Source: Dromaius novaehollandiae
Lineage: Eukaryota > Chordata > Aves > Casuariiformes > Dromaiidae
DNA length: 64,000 nucleotides
Direction of reading: 5' to 3'
NCBI RefSeq assembly: GCF_036370855.1
Contig: NC_088132.1
Location: 65,262,841 to 65,326,840, forward strand
Part shown: positions 1 to 13,300 of the stretch, piece after piece
How positions within the stretch are numbered: position 1 is the stretch's first letter
Layout of the letters: each line of letters starts with the position of its first letter
Translations under genes and position numbers: made by a program
Notes under the pieces: generated by a model
What the model was told of the DNA's origin: nothing
The model's database searches: none
What the model saw: only the letters and a program-made list of their open reading frames with translations

Positions 1-3000
1 AAGGTGTGATTATTTTGACAGATACTCATCTGGGTCACTGAACTAGAAATCTATGCAATGACACTACAGTAATGACAGATAAAGGATTGTGGTAAAACAC
101 TGTTACTGTGAGCCGTTGTTTGTTTTTCTGAGGGTTTTTTTTCCCCGTCTTTATTATTGAACTCTAACCTTTAATGTCTGCAGACTGGTAAAATGCATCC
201 ATGACCTCTAATCCACATGGCAAAAAGCATGTATCTGCTAGTCAGCCCGTCTGCGGAATTATCTTTGGGCTTAGGTTATGTCTGGAAGTATGTATCAAAT
301 TTCCTGCTGCTGACTAAGGGCTGGATTCTGCCTTCGATGGAGCAGACGCAGCTCTCTGGAGTCTGGGAGTTCAAGCAGATGACAGTAGGACTGAGTCCTC
401 TTCTGCACGCTAGCACCTACTGTGGAGCTGCTGGCAGAAAAAGTCCTGTGAGAAGGTAAATGCTCTGTTCTGCAGTTACTCCATTTACCTTTCTTGTCAG
501 AGAACTCTGATCACGTGTGCCTTACACACTGTGACAAATACTGCTACTCTAATTTTAGCTCTGTTGGTAAATTGTGCAATAATTTCTCTGTAAGGGGAAT
601 GTTTCGGTTTGTAAGCAAACCCAAGCTCAATAGCAATGTGCAGTCTCCTGTTAAGGTCCAGGCTTCCCTCCGTTGAAGACAACAGCAAAATTCTTGTTGA
701 CTTTAGAGGGAATGAATTGACTTCAGGGGAATGGTGCTGTGATCATAACCAGTCTTTTACTAAACAGTGAATTTTGATCTATTTTTCTAATTAGCTTTTC
801 TGTAAAAACATTGTACTCGGGGTCAGGATCCCACAGTACTGCTCTGAGTGAACACTGGAATAATGTTTTTGTTTGAGCCCAAGTACTGCTATTTTCACTT
901 TTATAGAAAGGATGTATGTGCCTGAGCATCCTTGGTGCTATTCATCTCACAATACTTTGTTCTGGGTAATTATTTTTGTTATTGGTGATATTTAGCTGTG
1001 ATTTTGCTATTTACTCATTTCAATTATGGGGAGTTTTCACCAGTGAGGATGGCCAGATTAAGTCTCTGCTTATTGCTTTGTCTTGGGAACTAAATTCCGC
1101 AGCAGTGAGGGCAGTTTTACTAATCTTTATCACCTCTGCCATGGTCTGCCTTAATTGTGGTGCATTTTGAAGCAATGTGTTGTTCAGAGCCCACTTCCAA
1201 GGAAGAGTTCAGTGTTAGCATAAAATATTCAGTTGATGGAGTTAGTGGAGTACTAGTGACTAAATATATGAACGCTCTATATCCTCAGACTAAAATGTAT
1301 TTGAACATTAAAACACAATTTTTATTTACCTATAATTATCGTTTTTCCCTGACGGCAGTGTAAGCAGGCTTGAACTCACCCAGCACCATCATAGTAGAAG
1401 GCTGGGATGTTCCAGTGTCCCAGAAAAGCTGCTGTAGACCTGTATTACAGATCTTTGTCTGCTTTCCCAAAGAAAATCTTTGGAACTGTTTTTAGAAACT
1501 CATCTGGAGAGGTGGTGCTGCCAGCCAGAGCAGGGTCAGTCCAGCGTCCTTGTGCAGGCGCAGTTTTACGTTTCCTGCGGTTTCCTGGGACCTTTTCTCC
1601 TCATGCCAAGCAAACAGGAGCTTCCTCCAAAGGCCAGCTGTCAGCAGAGGATTCACTACATCCTGCCTCTGATGCCTTCTAGCTGGAGCAGGAATCTTAT
1701 CCCTTCACACCTCCTGCAAGACTCGCTACAAGGAGGAGTAAAGAATTATAATCCAACACTTTCCTGACACTTGGAGAGGCTTGTCGCACATTTCCCAACA
1801 CTGTGACCTTCCTGTCAACAGTGAAAGAGATGTTATACTTTGATACCTCCATGAGACCAAGTTATATGCCACCAATCTAGTGCCAAAACGTTGCGATACT
1901 GAAACCCGCTGGCATCTAGTGAAGAAATCCCCACTGAGGATGCCCTGACAGGTTGAATAGAAAATGTAGATGCAAAATGTGTGTTTAATGAGACTTTGCT
2001 GAACAAGCATCATCGTAAAGACAGGTAAAGTTTAGCTGTTCAGTGTGCACTGGCGATGGAACATAGCACCGCTCTAATACTGATGATGGTAAAAAGTAAA
2101 ATCAGGACATAATCTTGAATGAGTCAGAAACACCAGCAATACAATTAGAACTCCAGGATTGAATGGAGCTATTTGTACACTATGAGCAAGAAATCATACA
2201 TGAAAAATACAGTAAAAGTAGTAATTCTACAGAATTAGTACTGGCTTTTTTCTGATTCAAATACAGTGGGTTGAACTCTTGTTCTGTTTTCAAAATGCTT
2301 TTGGCTGACAGATTTTTCATTTCAAGTAGATCAGGCATTATAGAATTGTATTTTGAGTGCTGTTCTCAATTTATAAAGTGTCGGGTTTTTTGTTTTTTTA
2401 ATAAAAACAATCTGATTCACCTAATTCATCTGTGAAGTATGCCAGCATTCGGTCTTCTCTCTCAGTTGGTGCTGCTGTGATATAATTGTTTGTACCAAAA
2501 TACCTGCTGTCTTATGGGAACATTCTGGTGAGAACCATATATGGAAAAGTATGTTATATCAGTGATTACTGAGTTTCATATGAAATGCAGAAGTAAAAAT
2601 GTAATTGATAACTCATGATGGATTTTACTTCAATAGCCTGTCCTGAATTCCCATTAAAAAAATCCGATTGCCTTAATCTAAGCTCTTCCTATTGACAGTA
2701 CAGAAAAACAGTTTCCGGCAGAGGATGGTTCATCTTGTTCTTACGTAGATATTTGTACATATGAGATGAACAGTGCTTCTGAGGCACCTGTCTTTTTTTG
2801 TTGACCTAAGAGGAGCTGAGGTGACTCCCTCAGACTATCCAACTTTTAGACAGCCAATACAAAGTGAGATGAATCTTGTCTTGGGTTTCACAAATAGCAA
2901 CGAGTATAGAAAATCCCCAAGAAAGCACACATTTTGTACTTACGGATTCTCAGCCTGATTCCAGGAGCAAACATAGTTTATGGTCAGGATCTGGTTTGAA

Positions 3001-3150
3001 TTTTTGGTTGTTTCACTTAACTTTGCAGGTGTGTGTTTTATTTCAGAAAGATGGGGTTTTTGAAGGATTCCTTTTCCTACCAAATGGAATTCAAAACTGC
3101 AGTGTGAGAGTGCCTTGAAAACATATAATGCCTAAAAACAATAAAATGTT

Positions 3151-3164
3151 TTGTTTATAAACAA
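3151..3164. promoter_or_regulatory. Perfect 14-bp palindrome with two forkhead-type motifs
   Basis: TTGTTTATAAACAA is a perfect palindrome made of TGTTTA and TAAACA, the two orientations of the forkhead core. Binding is inferred from the motif alone. Confidence 0.3.
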
Positions 3165-3863
3165 CACACTAATATTTTTGTGTTTTCTTTAAAGACTGTC
3201 TCTAAAGTACTGCAGTGCAGACGCACAGCAGATTCCTGTTGCCAATAAAAATGTTCTATCCAGTCTTCTGATGTTTATTGTTTTAAATTACACATGTACA
3301 GAGATCACAGTAGTGCTGTACCTAGCATTTTGCCTCTAACATAATGTGTATGGCCAGAACAAGAGAGAGAGCTCACCATGCATCCAACTGACTGTCCAAT
3401 ACTTGTATGAGTGTAACATCAAGATAAATGCATGCATTTGAACATGCTCACAGCATTGCTTTGGGTTTATTTCAGTAAGTTTTCACTGCATAAGCCTAAA
3501 AGAATATAGAATTTCAAATTCTTAAATGTTAATACCTTAGCACTGTTTTGTTGTGAAAAACTTTTGGTTAATTTTTTTTGTCTTTCTAAAGTCTGTTAGA
3601 TTTTTATGCTTAGTCAAAAATGTGCAGTCATTCCAGCCTCAGGACCTCCCTGAAACTAACCGTGTTTTCTTTCTCTGTGAAGGGTTTGCATTAGCTGTCT
3701 GACAGCATAGGCTTTTGTGCCACAGCTAGACCGCCGGTGCAGCGGAGGTGCTTCCATTGCATCAGGCAGCGGAGCAAGCCTCTCATTACCTTCAGCCATT
3801 TGAATCTGTGATGCCGAATTGCTGAGCTGTTTTAATATATTATCTGCCCAGTGACCAACCAGA

Positions 3864-3894
3864 TACTGTAAAAACAGCTACTGTAAAAAGCAGC
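3864..3894. repeat. 15-16 bp tandem duplication
   Basis: TACTGTAAAAACAGC is followed directly by TACTGTAAAAAGCAGC. The second copy has one extra G. Confidence 0.85.
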
Positions 3895-6800
3895 CTGCCC
3901 TGCAGAACTAACTGGTGCAGCTCTCGCTTCTCTGCTGCTCTGGGGAAAATAGTGCCCTCGGCTCCCACTGTGATGGGCCTGGGTCCAGCAGTGGAGTTTA
4001 TTATAAGTCATTCTGTGCAAATGTTGTGAATAAGAAAACATTGATTGGTCTGAGTTAAAAATCATTCCATATATTCCTGATTATAAAAAAGGAGAAGCAG
4101 CTTAAAATTGTAAAAATAACCTTTTTTTCCTAGTTTTTTTATGAAAAAAATCTGCATCTTACATTGATATATTTAATTTACACTAAAAATGTCTCCCAAG
4201 TGTGAGAATATCATAATAAGATGTTATTATTCAATTATTACACCAAATGCTTTGTTTGACCTGATTTTGATTTTTCTTTATTCAAAACTCGCTTGCAGTT
4301 TTTTGCAATTGTTTCCATAACTTGAGATCAGGATCATTTTTCTTGAAACATCCAAAATCCTGGTGGCACAGTGTAACAGCTTCCCATGTGCTGGGCCTCA
4401 GCATCTTTCCTGTTGAGTCCTCAGTGCAGAAGTCTGTGGTGGCAGCAGGAACGTGCAGCGCCTGGGTTGCATCCCGTGCCCCAACCCAACAAACATGCAT
4501 TTGTTCTTTCCACAACTCAGAAAAGGTTTTTTGGAGGACGAAAGAAAATGAGACAGAAATGGTCATAAACCTTTTATGTTTTTCTTTGTATTAAAATATT
4601 TATAAGGCCCACCTGCAACTAGCACTAGCACTGCAGTGGTCTGTTAAGACCTGCAGGGCCAAATTCAGCAGTGGATCTACCTCAGTGTCCTAAGCTGGCA
4701 GCCTCCATCCTGCTTGCACCATATCCTTGTGAGGGTACATTGAAGTACACTCTGTGAATATTTTTAAACAGGCCGAAAATAATTGTCCTGGCAAATTCAA
4801 TGGAAACTCTATTAATTTATCTTCACTTGTTTCAGACTAATTCCTGCCAGAGTTTGCATATCCCAAATGCAGTTCCAGAACAAAGTGTTCTTTCACTGCA
4901 ACTAGTGAAATCCGTAGCCCATGGTGAGGCTGTCGGGGAGAACTGCTTTCTTACCTGCTCGTTTACCCTGTTTTAGTCTTCCTCTTGGTTATTTCTGTGG
5001 TAATGCTTTATACCTGCTAGTAACCTAGAGGTTAAGTTGTTTGCAAACTGAGCTTTTAGCTGCACCACGTTCTCATGGCCTCCCAGCGAGAGGCATTAGG
5101 TGTCATAAACTCACTGGGGAAGGACAAAGCTTGAGCAGATGTGTCGGTGCAGCACTTTACTGTGTGTCAGAACATTCTGAAAGAACACAGGCAGCAGGTC
5201 AGATTAAATATGTGCAATTTATAGCATATGACTGACCAAATTGATTTACTCCAGCTATTACACAGTACAACTTTATTTTGCATAGCAGCTTTTATGTATG
5301 GTACCTGAAAACACTCTGCCGAGTGAAACACCACAATTCCAGAGATAATTAAAAATAGTTAGAGGAAGCGTGAGTATGCGTTTCAACTAAAATAAAAAGA
5401 AGATTGCATCAGGGAGGCAGAGAAATACAGGAAGATGGTTTCAGACATGACGAGATGCTGGGAAAGCTCCTTTGTCAGCAGGGAGTGCTGGGGAAGGGCT
5501 CGGTTGGGGAGGCAAGGAAGGGCAGGAGGACAGGACGGAGACAAGGTCTGTGAGTAGATGGAAATTCTTTTAAAAAGGGAGAATCATTTGGAACCAGACC
5601 ATGGGCTTGTTTGAAAGACTGAGGCGAAGTGCTGGGCTGTGTCTGTGAGAAGTAGGCGACGATACTGTGCACCACTTGGTGAGCTCTCCTGATTGCCGGG
5701 GAAAAGGGCAGAGGAAGAATCCAGATGACAAGAAGTTTTCTTGCCATTAGAGGAAGAGCTGTGCTTGGGGGAGGTGGCAAGATTTAGAAGCTCGGTTTGC
5801 TTTGCTTCTGCATCCATCTGCAGCTGACAGCAGATTTAGTAGAAGTAAATCTGCTACAGCATGAACATTATGAATGTTGACTTATAAAAGTACCTGACTG
5901 TCCAGAAATCCATTTGTGAGGATTCATCACTGAAATCCTTCCTTATATAACCATCACCCAGTCTCGCTGAGCTGGGTTGCCCGGGGTGTAACTCAGATGT
6001 TTTAGCCTATTGGCATGAATATTGCTTCAAAATAGAGCTGCAATGTTCCTAGTGTCCTGCTTAAAGTGCAGAAAGGAGCAGAGTGCCAGAGGTTTTGACT
6101 GATTGTAATTACAATTAATGATTAATGGTAAATATGGCTAGCTGCAAACACTGAAAGGCATTTAGAAGTAAGGTAAGGCAACAGAGGTTCTGATTTCAGG
6201 CACTAAGCTACTTTTAATACAGATAAAGATTGGCCTGAGCTCATTCCTTGAGAGAAATGAAAGTAGCTTGAGGACTGTTCTCATTTACACATGGCTGCGC
6301 AAAACACTGTTAAAGGGCAGCTCTAGCACGAAGATTAGACCAGGTGTAGAAATAAGCAGAAGTGGTATGCATCGGTTATGAGAACAGCTCCTTACTTTGT
6401 AGCATGTCTTGGTCAAACTGGATTGTCTGTCTGAGGGTCTGTGTGTGGGTAGGAACGGTTCAACGTAAGCAGCAGTGAGATGAGTTGGCCGTTGTCCCTC
6501 CCTAACTCACCTTGTTCCTGGCTGTAGGACTTGGGTTCGTTTAGTCTCCCCTGCTGTGCTAATTCCTGGGACTCTGAGAGGTCTGCTTGGTGGCCCTTGG
6601 TTCTCCGTGTGGCATGTGGGCTTAGAAAACCAGGGGTACCTCTGTGCATGCCCCTGGAGCCAGCACAGTGAGCAATAACTGCTGCTCACATGAGCTGTGG
6701 CCTGCTCTGATCTGAACCCACAAGTTACCGCTGAGAACATGTCGTACCCCACTGCCATCTCTTTGGTTCCCCACTTGGTGCCACAGCTTGGGAAACCGGG

Positions 6801-7268
6801 CTGCTCGTTCCCGTCCGCTGCCCCACACAGCTGCTGCGCGCTGTTCCTGGCTCACAGTGGTCATTTAACAGCCGCTTTCGTGTTGTATCAGGCTCTTCCA
6901 CAAACCAAGGGAGAGCCTTCGCTCTGTTAGGCATCTCTGCACTGCTTCAGACACCAGGGAGAGGTGCTGCCCTGCACCCAGGTCGGCGCGGTTGCAGAAA
7001 GTGGCAGTCGCGCCGAGGCTCTGTCAAGCAGCAGAGCCCAGCACATCCCCATTCCCGATGGGGCTCGCAGTACCGGGGCCTCCCATGGCAGGGCTTCTGC
7101 TGGTTTCACTGGTTCCCCATTTCCATGTTGCTGGGAAATTCTCAGCCAACAGCTGTGACCAAAGTGCAATACTTTGACAAGAAACCTAGACACATCCAGT
7201 TCCTGCTTTAAAAGCTTTAACTTCTATTTTTTTGTTGTTAACAATTTTTTCTTTCTTTTATATTTCAG

Positions 7269-7351
7269 GGAAGGCCTATCATCAATCCAGGATGACAATA
7301 CATCTAAGTACATGTCTAAATCGGAGCCTCTGCTGGGAGAAATTGCAATAC
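7269..7351 (+). other. Candidate 83-bp internal exon
   Basis: A strong splice-acceptor-like sequence (a long T-rich tract with few interruptions, then TATTTCAG, ending at 7,268) is followed by an open segment and a possible donor, GTTAGT, at 7,352. In the frame starting at 7,270 it reads EGLSSIQDD and then SKYMSKSEPLLGEIAI, a balanced, hydrophilic, protein-like composition. A second frame is also open. I do not recognise the protein. No partner exon is visible, and 83 bases is not a multiple of three, so neighbours would be needed to keep frame. It may be a chance match, because acceptor-like sequences are frequent in DNA of this type. Confidence 0.2.
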
Positions 7352-10300
7352 GTTAGTATCAAACCGTGCCTAAGCATTAGAGCCACAATCTATGTAAGGC
7401 GGATCTAAGGACATGCCCCCAGCCAGCTTTGCCCCGTTACCATGCTGACATTTTGCATCATTGCTAGAGGTCAGTGCTGGCGGTTTCTTGAAACAATTCC
7501 GAATGGTTAGGAGATTTATTTCCATTAGGAAACTGTTATATGTTTTGCTGTTCGCTATTCACAAAGTCACCAAAATGTTTCTTTTGATTACAGGAAACTT
7601 CAATGACAAGCAGTTTCAATACATAGATTTTTGGAACAAAAAGTTTCTAATACTTCAAATGGTTGAAAGACTATGTAACTGTCACTGCAGAGCTCTTATA
7701 ACTGGCAAGGATATTTCAAGGAATAGCATGTCTGCTTGTTGGCATCTTCTCCATCCAATTTTTAGTGCTTTGGGGAAAAAAAATGCAATAGCTCTACTAC
7801 ATATGGTTAACTATGTTTGCCATTAAAATAGTTTAAAATAAGTAGCAAAATGTTTTGCCCTACCTTCTGCCCACTCTTTTCTGATGATATGAGACATAGA
7901 GGCTGTTTCCTTCTTAGCTACTGCTATCGTGCATCAAAGATATCAAAAATGATGGAGCCAGCTGTTTGTGTGGCCTGTGCAGGAGCTTCTGTGGTGATGA
8001 GTGTCTTTCTCTAGCAAGTGGAAAGCAGCTGTAGCTGGAAATGTGCTTTGGATACTGAAATCCTCCCGCTGGTTACACTGACAGCACATGCTTAAGAAAT
8101 ACCAGAGGTGGATCCAGTGAGAATCCCATACAACTATTTTATTTTCATGGTTGCAGTTTCCATGGAGGAGTGGAAGTTGTTTTTCTATTAAGAGATGTTT
8201 ATATTTACAGAGCACTTTACTCCACTGAGCTCAGCTTTTTGTTCCCTGCTAGAAGGGGTGACTCAAGTGACTAATAGCTTCCGTAGCAGCATGTGATTAG
8301 GAATGAAGGAGATGCCTGACTCAAAGTGTCCGCAGTCTGCCTTTGAAGACTCCCCAGACACAGGAAATGGCATGGTTTCTCATAATTTTGGGACAGACAT
8401 GCAGGACTCCTGCATCAATTGAAAAATAATGCTGTATCTGAAACACGCAGTTACGCAGTGCATCTGTAGCCTGGTTGGTTGGAATTGACTTCTCTGCTCC
8501 AACGTTTGCTTCCCAACCTATCTCAGAGAGGTCAGTCCTGGAAGGTGTAATGGTAGCAAGCACCATTTGCACGTGGAGTCTTCTGGGCATGCAAAATCTA
8601 GCACATTAGCCATAGCCATCGAAGCATTTAGTGAGCTCATTCCGTCAGAGTAAACCACAGGAAGGATTTAGGTATCACCATGCCTGCTTACTCTCTGGTA
8701 CAGATACATCATCAGCATTCACAAAGCTCTTTATGCTTCTCTGCGATTCCCATACCTGGAGTACTTGCGATGCCTGGTGCTGCTGGCAGAGGCCGTAATC
8801 AGACCGGCCACTCTTGGGGCTTCCTTTAGACTGACCCTCTCCCCAGTGATGGGGAGGGACCCCAGCACTGGCAATTCAGGGTAGCATACGATCTGAAATT
8901 TTCATCATTTTGCTGAATTTAACCGTCAGTGTAGCTGTGACAAGTAAGCTAGAGAGCAGCAGCCTGTCCCCAGATCTCTTAATAGTTGTGTCCCTGCCAC
9001 TGGGCGCATATGTACCACAACTGCTGAAGAGCAGGGAAAGGCCTGGCGCCTTGCTCTAGCCTGCACCGCGGCTGGGTCTGTAAGCTGTGTGTTTGCTGGG
9101 CACTTGGTGAACGCCGTACGCTCAGGAGGGAGGAGGTGGTGGCAGGCAGGGGTGGTTTCCATACATTCAGTGGCTGAGGCATTCATATAATACTGTAAAT
9201 ATCCAGGTTTAAACCTTCTTCCCCGCTCTGGGAGAGGTGCCCCCCACCCCCTGGGGAGAGCACAAAGCTGTGAGCCTGAGGTGTTCTTTGCAAAAAAATC
9301 AACCATGCAAGGAGAAAAAAGACAAAAAACCATCATTTACGGGGCTCTCCAGAGAACCAGGGTCAATGCTATGATATATCAGGCACCAGAGGGATCGGAG
9401 TATCGTCTCCTGCTTTGTGGGCGAGTGCTCTGCCCTTTCCACTAGTGGGTGTAAAGAGCGAGGGAAAGGGGTGTTCCCCTCTACAGGAACCTTCTGGGTT
9501 TTCTGCCGAAAATGACTGAGCTGGTGTAGCTGTTACCCGAGTCACTGCGGGAAGAGCAGTGGGAGAGCGTTCGGGGCCGGGAACGCGCCGAGTGCAGCCA
9601 AGCACTGTCCTGCACCGGGAAACAGCCTCCCTTAGGCAGTGCAAGCCTTGCTCTTTCTTACTGGGTAGCTCGGGCAGCTCCAGGCACTTTTCACTGGCTA
9701 CTATGAAAACCTTTTTTAGATATCTAATGCTCCTTGGTACTGTATGGATAAGCCCGTGTGTCTAACTCACTGGCTTGCAATTTTTATTTTTAATTTTTTT
9801 GTATAAAGCCACTGACTCCCAGAGTGATGTTGTATGAGCATTCAAATCCTCTTTGACGAAGGCATTGTATATATTTTCTTTCTCCAGAGAACTGCCCTTA
9901 GATGTTAATAACACGGGTTTTTCACCCCACTGCTTTGCAACTTTTAGTATTTTGGATTTTTTTTTTCAGATAAACAGTCTCACAGAAGTCATATCATGTA
10001 TTTCTTTGCAGTCTAAGGCAAAGCAATTTTTCTGACATTTTATTGTCACACAGCAGCTACTCGACAGACATGTTTTCCCATTGCTTCTTTCACAATGCTT
10101 GCTTTGTTTTCAAGTTTTAATGAGTTATATTCATCTATGCCTGCTTCTGTCTTGACAAGTTGTTTTCCTGTTGCTGCTCCAGCTCCTAAGGTCCCTCTAA
10201 CATCTGATAAAACAGCTCAGCTGGCAGCAGATGTGAATCTACCACAGCAGATTCTCTTTCTTAGATGTGTACAATACAAAATAACAGTGTTTCTTATAAT

Positions 10301-13300
10301 CCATGCAGGAAATGCAGGACACAGCCTTCATAGAACACTGCCTGAACTTGTTACAGAACTAACTTTTGTTAAGGGCTGGCTTTATGCGTGTAGAAATAAT
10401 AATAAAAGGCTGTTGAGTTCTACTTCAAAATCCTTTGTGATTTACCATCATATTTTTGAGGTCAAAGCATCCAAAACCTGGTTCTGTATTAATCTGAAAG
10501 TGATACAAACAGCTGCATCTGCCTAAGCTAAATATAGATTAGAAGCATGGAGCGAGAAAAAAAGGCCTCTCATCAAGTATAGTGACATGATGGTTCATAG
10601 GAAGCGGATATGAAATTTAGCAGTTCAGATATCTCATGCACACCACACAGCTGTCTCTTATCTATGCTAACCATGGTGGGAGGCGATGACACCGTGCACC
10701 AGGATGAGATGCCACAAGATGGCATTCGTATAATGCCATTACCTCTTCATTGGGTTGAGTTTTGTGGGATCTCATGGAGTTTTTTAATTTCCCCGCTATG
10801 CTGACACTCCTGATTGTTGTATAATATCTAAAAGCACCGATGACCTGGCACTGTGCCGGAAAGTCATCCATGGGTCTCCTTTCCTTGGCTTCAATCTCCT
10901 GAAAAACCACAGTCATTTCTTTAAAAGAAATCAGACAAAGATGTTGAGCAGTGGGATGAATGAAGTCTAGTTTCCCAAGAATTTGTGTTTCGCAGGCCTT
11001 AGCTCTGCCCTTCCCCCGGTTCACCTTCAACTCTTTCCCATGTGTCTTATATAGAAAATTTGCAGAACATCCTGTGGCTGATGCAGCGCTGCACGTGTGC
11101 TGACAGACCAGCCAAAATGCTCACACCGGCCAGATGGCTGTTCAGCCTCTCAGACAGAGAAGATGCTGAGTTGGGCCTGTCTTTCACTCAGCAGGAGATA
11201 CTAAATTGGGCTTCTCTCCTCTATTCAACTGCCAATTTTCAATTAACTTGTAAGAACTTAGCATCTCTGAGACCTTCACACCTCTTTCAAACTGGGTTGA
11301 AGTTGGCTGTTGTGCTGAAGTTGGAGTGGGGAGACAGACAGGCAGATGGCATAGTTGCACAGGGGTTTGTTCCACTGGAAAACCAGGCTAAAAAGGAAGA
11401 ATAATAATTTAGAGTTCGAAGAAGTTTTCAGTGTTGCATGTGTTGAAAGACTGAAATATGTATAATAGCTACATGGAAGCAATCTGGTAAAACGATGTTT
11501 TATAGATAGCTGAAGAATGAGGAATCATGTTTTAAAGCATGTCTTAAGGTTGCCAAAAATAAACGCTGTTACCATGCCACTACAATTTCTCCCTCTCCCC
11601 TTCCCTATGGTAAGTTTAGTTTTGGGTTGTATTTTTATTCCTTTTGACCCACTTTTCCCTTTGCTGTTCTTCTGTAGCAACATTAGACTGGACTTCTGAA
11701 AAACCTACAATCAAGTTCATGCCAGGACACAACTCTATCTGAGGGAAAGGAATGTAAGTCGAAGTGGAGTCTGTCTCCTAGAAAGCAGTGACATTGAACA
11801 GGAACTACAGATGACATGGAAAACCAGTTCAACCTGGTCTGCGATGCCCTGCTTTCGATCGAAGCAAAAGATAATGCTTTGCCCTACAAGCAGAGTAATG
11901 TCAAAATGGCTTAAGGAAGAAGTATCATCTTGATACTGCATTAGTGGGAGCAGAAAGGACCAGACTTTTTCAGTGCTGATGTCTATGTTTGGAAAAGTAG
12001 TTAAAGTAGGAAAGGATCCTAAAATAGAGTGATTTGGAGAGGGGGAATATTTGCGGAAATCAAACCTCCCCCTCTTATGAGAAGACTAATAAGGTATAAT
12101 TATTTTGTATTACAAAAGTATGGCCAAGATCTGACCTGATGATGGCCTAGAAGGTTAAAATAATGGAGTAAAGATTTCTGAGTACAGGTAACTCTTTACA
12201 AAAAGAACGCAGAAGGAACTCTAACATTTTGAACCTGACTGTGAAGAAGGTTACAGTCGAAATAACAGGAAACATTTCTGAGTATACAGCTTAGCTATTG
12301 CAAAAACATACTTGGGAACATCATCATGCTTTTGTTTATTTGAAAGTCTTGAAATTAAGCCTGAATGTCTTTCTTAAACATGCATTATGTCTCAGACAGG
12401 CCTAAACAAAAATGGGCTTAAACAGGTTTAAGGTCCGAAAATTTTTGATCTCAATGACTGAGTCAAGCCATATCAAGCAGAAGTGCCCCGATGAGAAGAC
12501 AAGGCACAGAGGGAAAGCTAGCAGCCAAGCAAACGGATCCTACCCACCTCGCCTGCTTGGGGACCGGGAAATGAACGGGCTGGCGCAGCTCAGCGCCTGA
12601 ACGCATGGCCCTGGGCACAGCTCGCAGCGTCACTCCTCCCGGCCTGCACTTTCTCCTGTCCTGACAGCCGCTGGCTCCAGGGCTGACAGGGAACTGCCTG
12701 CCTGAATACAGAGACTTTGGCAGTGGCACAAGGAAAGTGTGGCCTTTCGCTCAGCTCTTGCTCATCCCATGCCTCACTCCGCCAGGCAGAGTGGAGCCCG
12801 CAGCTCTCCTCGGATAATCAGAGCCATTGCACGCTTGTTACTGCTTGGGATTTGGCTGTTATACAGGTATTCTGCTAGGGAGTTTGGAGCCTACCTGAAG
12901 GTACCTAAGATTTTAGATGCTGCTCCTACTGCACTCATTCAGTGTCATCCCAGCGGTTCTTCTCAAAGTCCAGTGAGGCTTGGGCTTGGGAGCCTGACTT
13001 TACCGGGAGTTAAAGAGTCGGGAGGAAAGAGCAGAGTGGGAAGGGTTGCAAGTCTCTAACACTTGCTTAGGCTTTTGTTAACTAATACTTCTATTGGAAG
13101 AGGCAGGTAGGGTGCCGATGGCAGGCAGTCGTGTGCGTGAAGCACAGCAAGGAAGGCCAGCACAGTGCAGGGCTTTCAGAGCACAGGTATTCTCCTACTG
13201 CCCTATGTGGAGGTGCTTTCAGATGCTTCACCGTTTCTATAGCAAAGAAATTGATATTCATTTTCAAAAGGAAATGACACTAGAATTTGTTCCTGGATGA

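Larger units (their letters stand above)
1..7268. other. Unique AT-rich DNA, no gene seen
   Basis: No interspersed repeat, RNA gene or convincing exon was found. Local items are the 15-bp tandem duplication at 3,864 and the forkhead-type palindrome at 3,151. Short frames of 60-100 codons on both strands look like chance openings. The stretch around 6,500-7,150 is moderately GC-rich with many overlapping frames but no motif. Confidence 0.6.

Noticed and set aside
10095..10526. 143-codon plus-strand frame
   Set aside because: No domain, no splice sites of note and no coding bias. Length is within chance for 64 kb on six frames.
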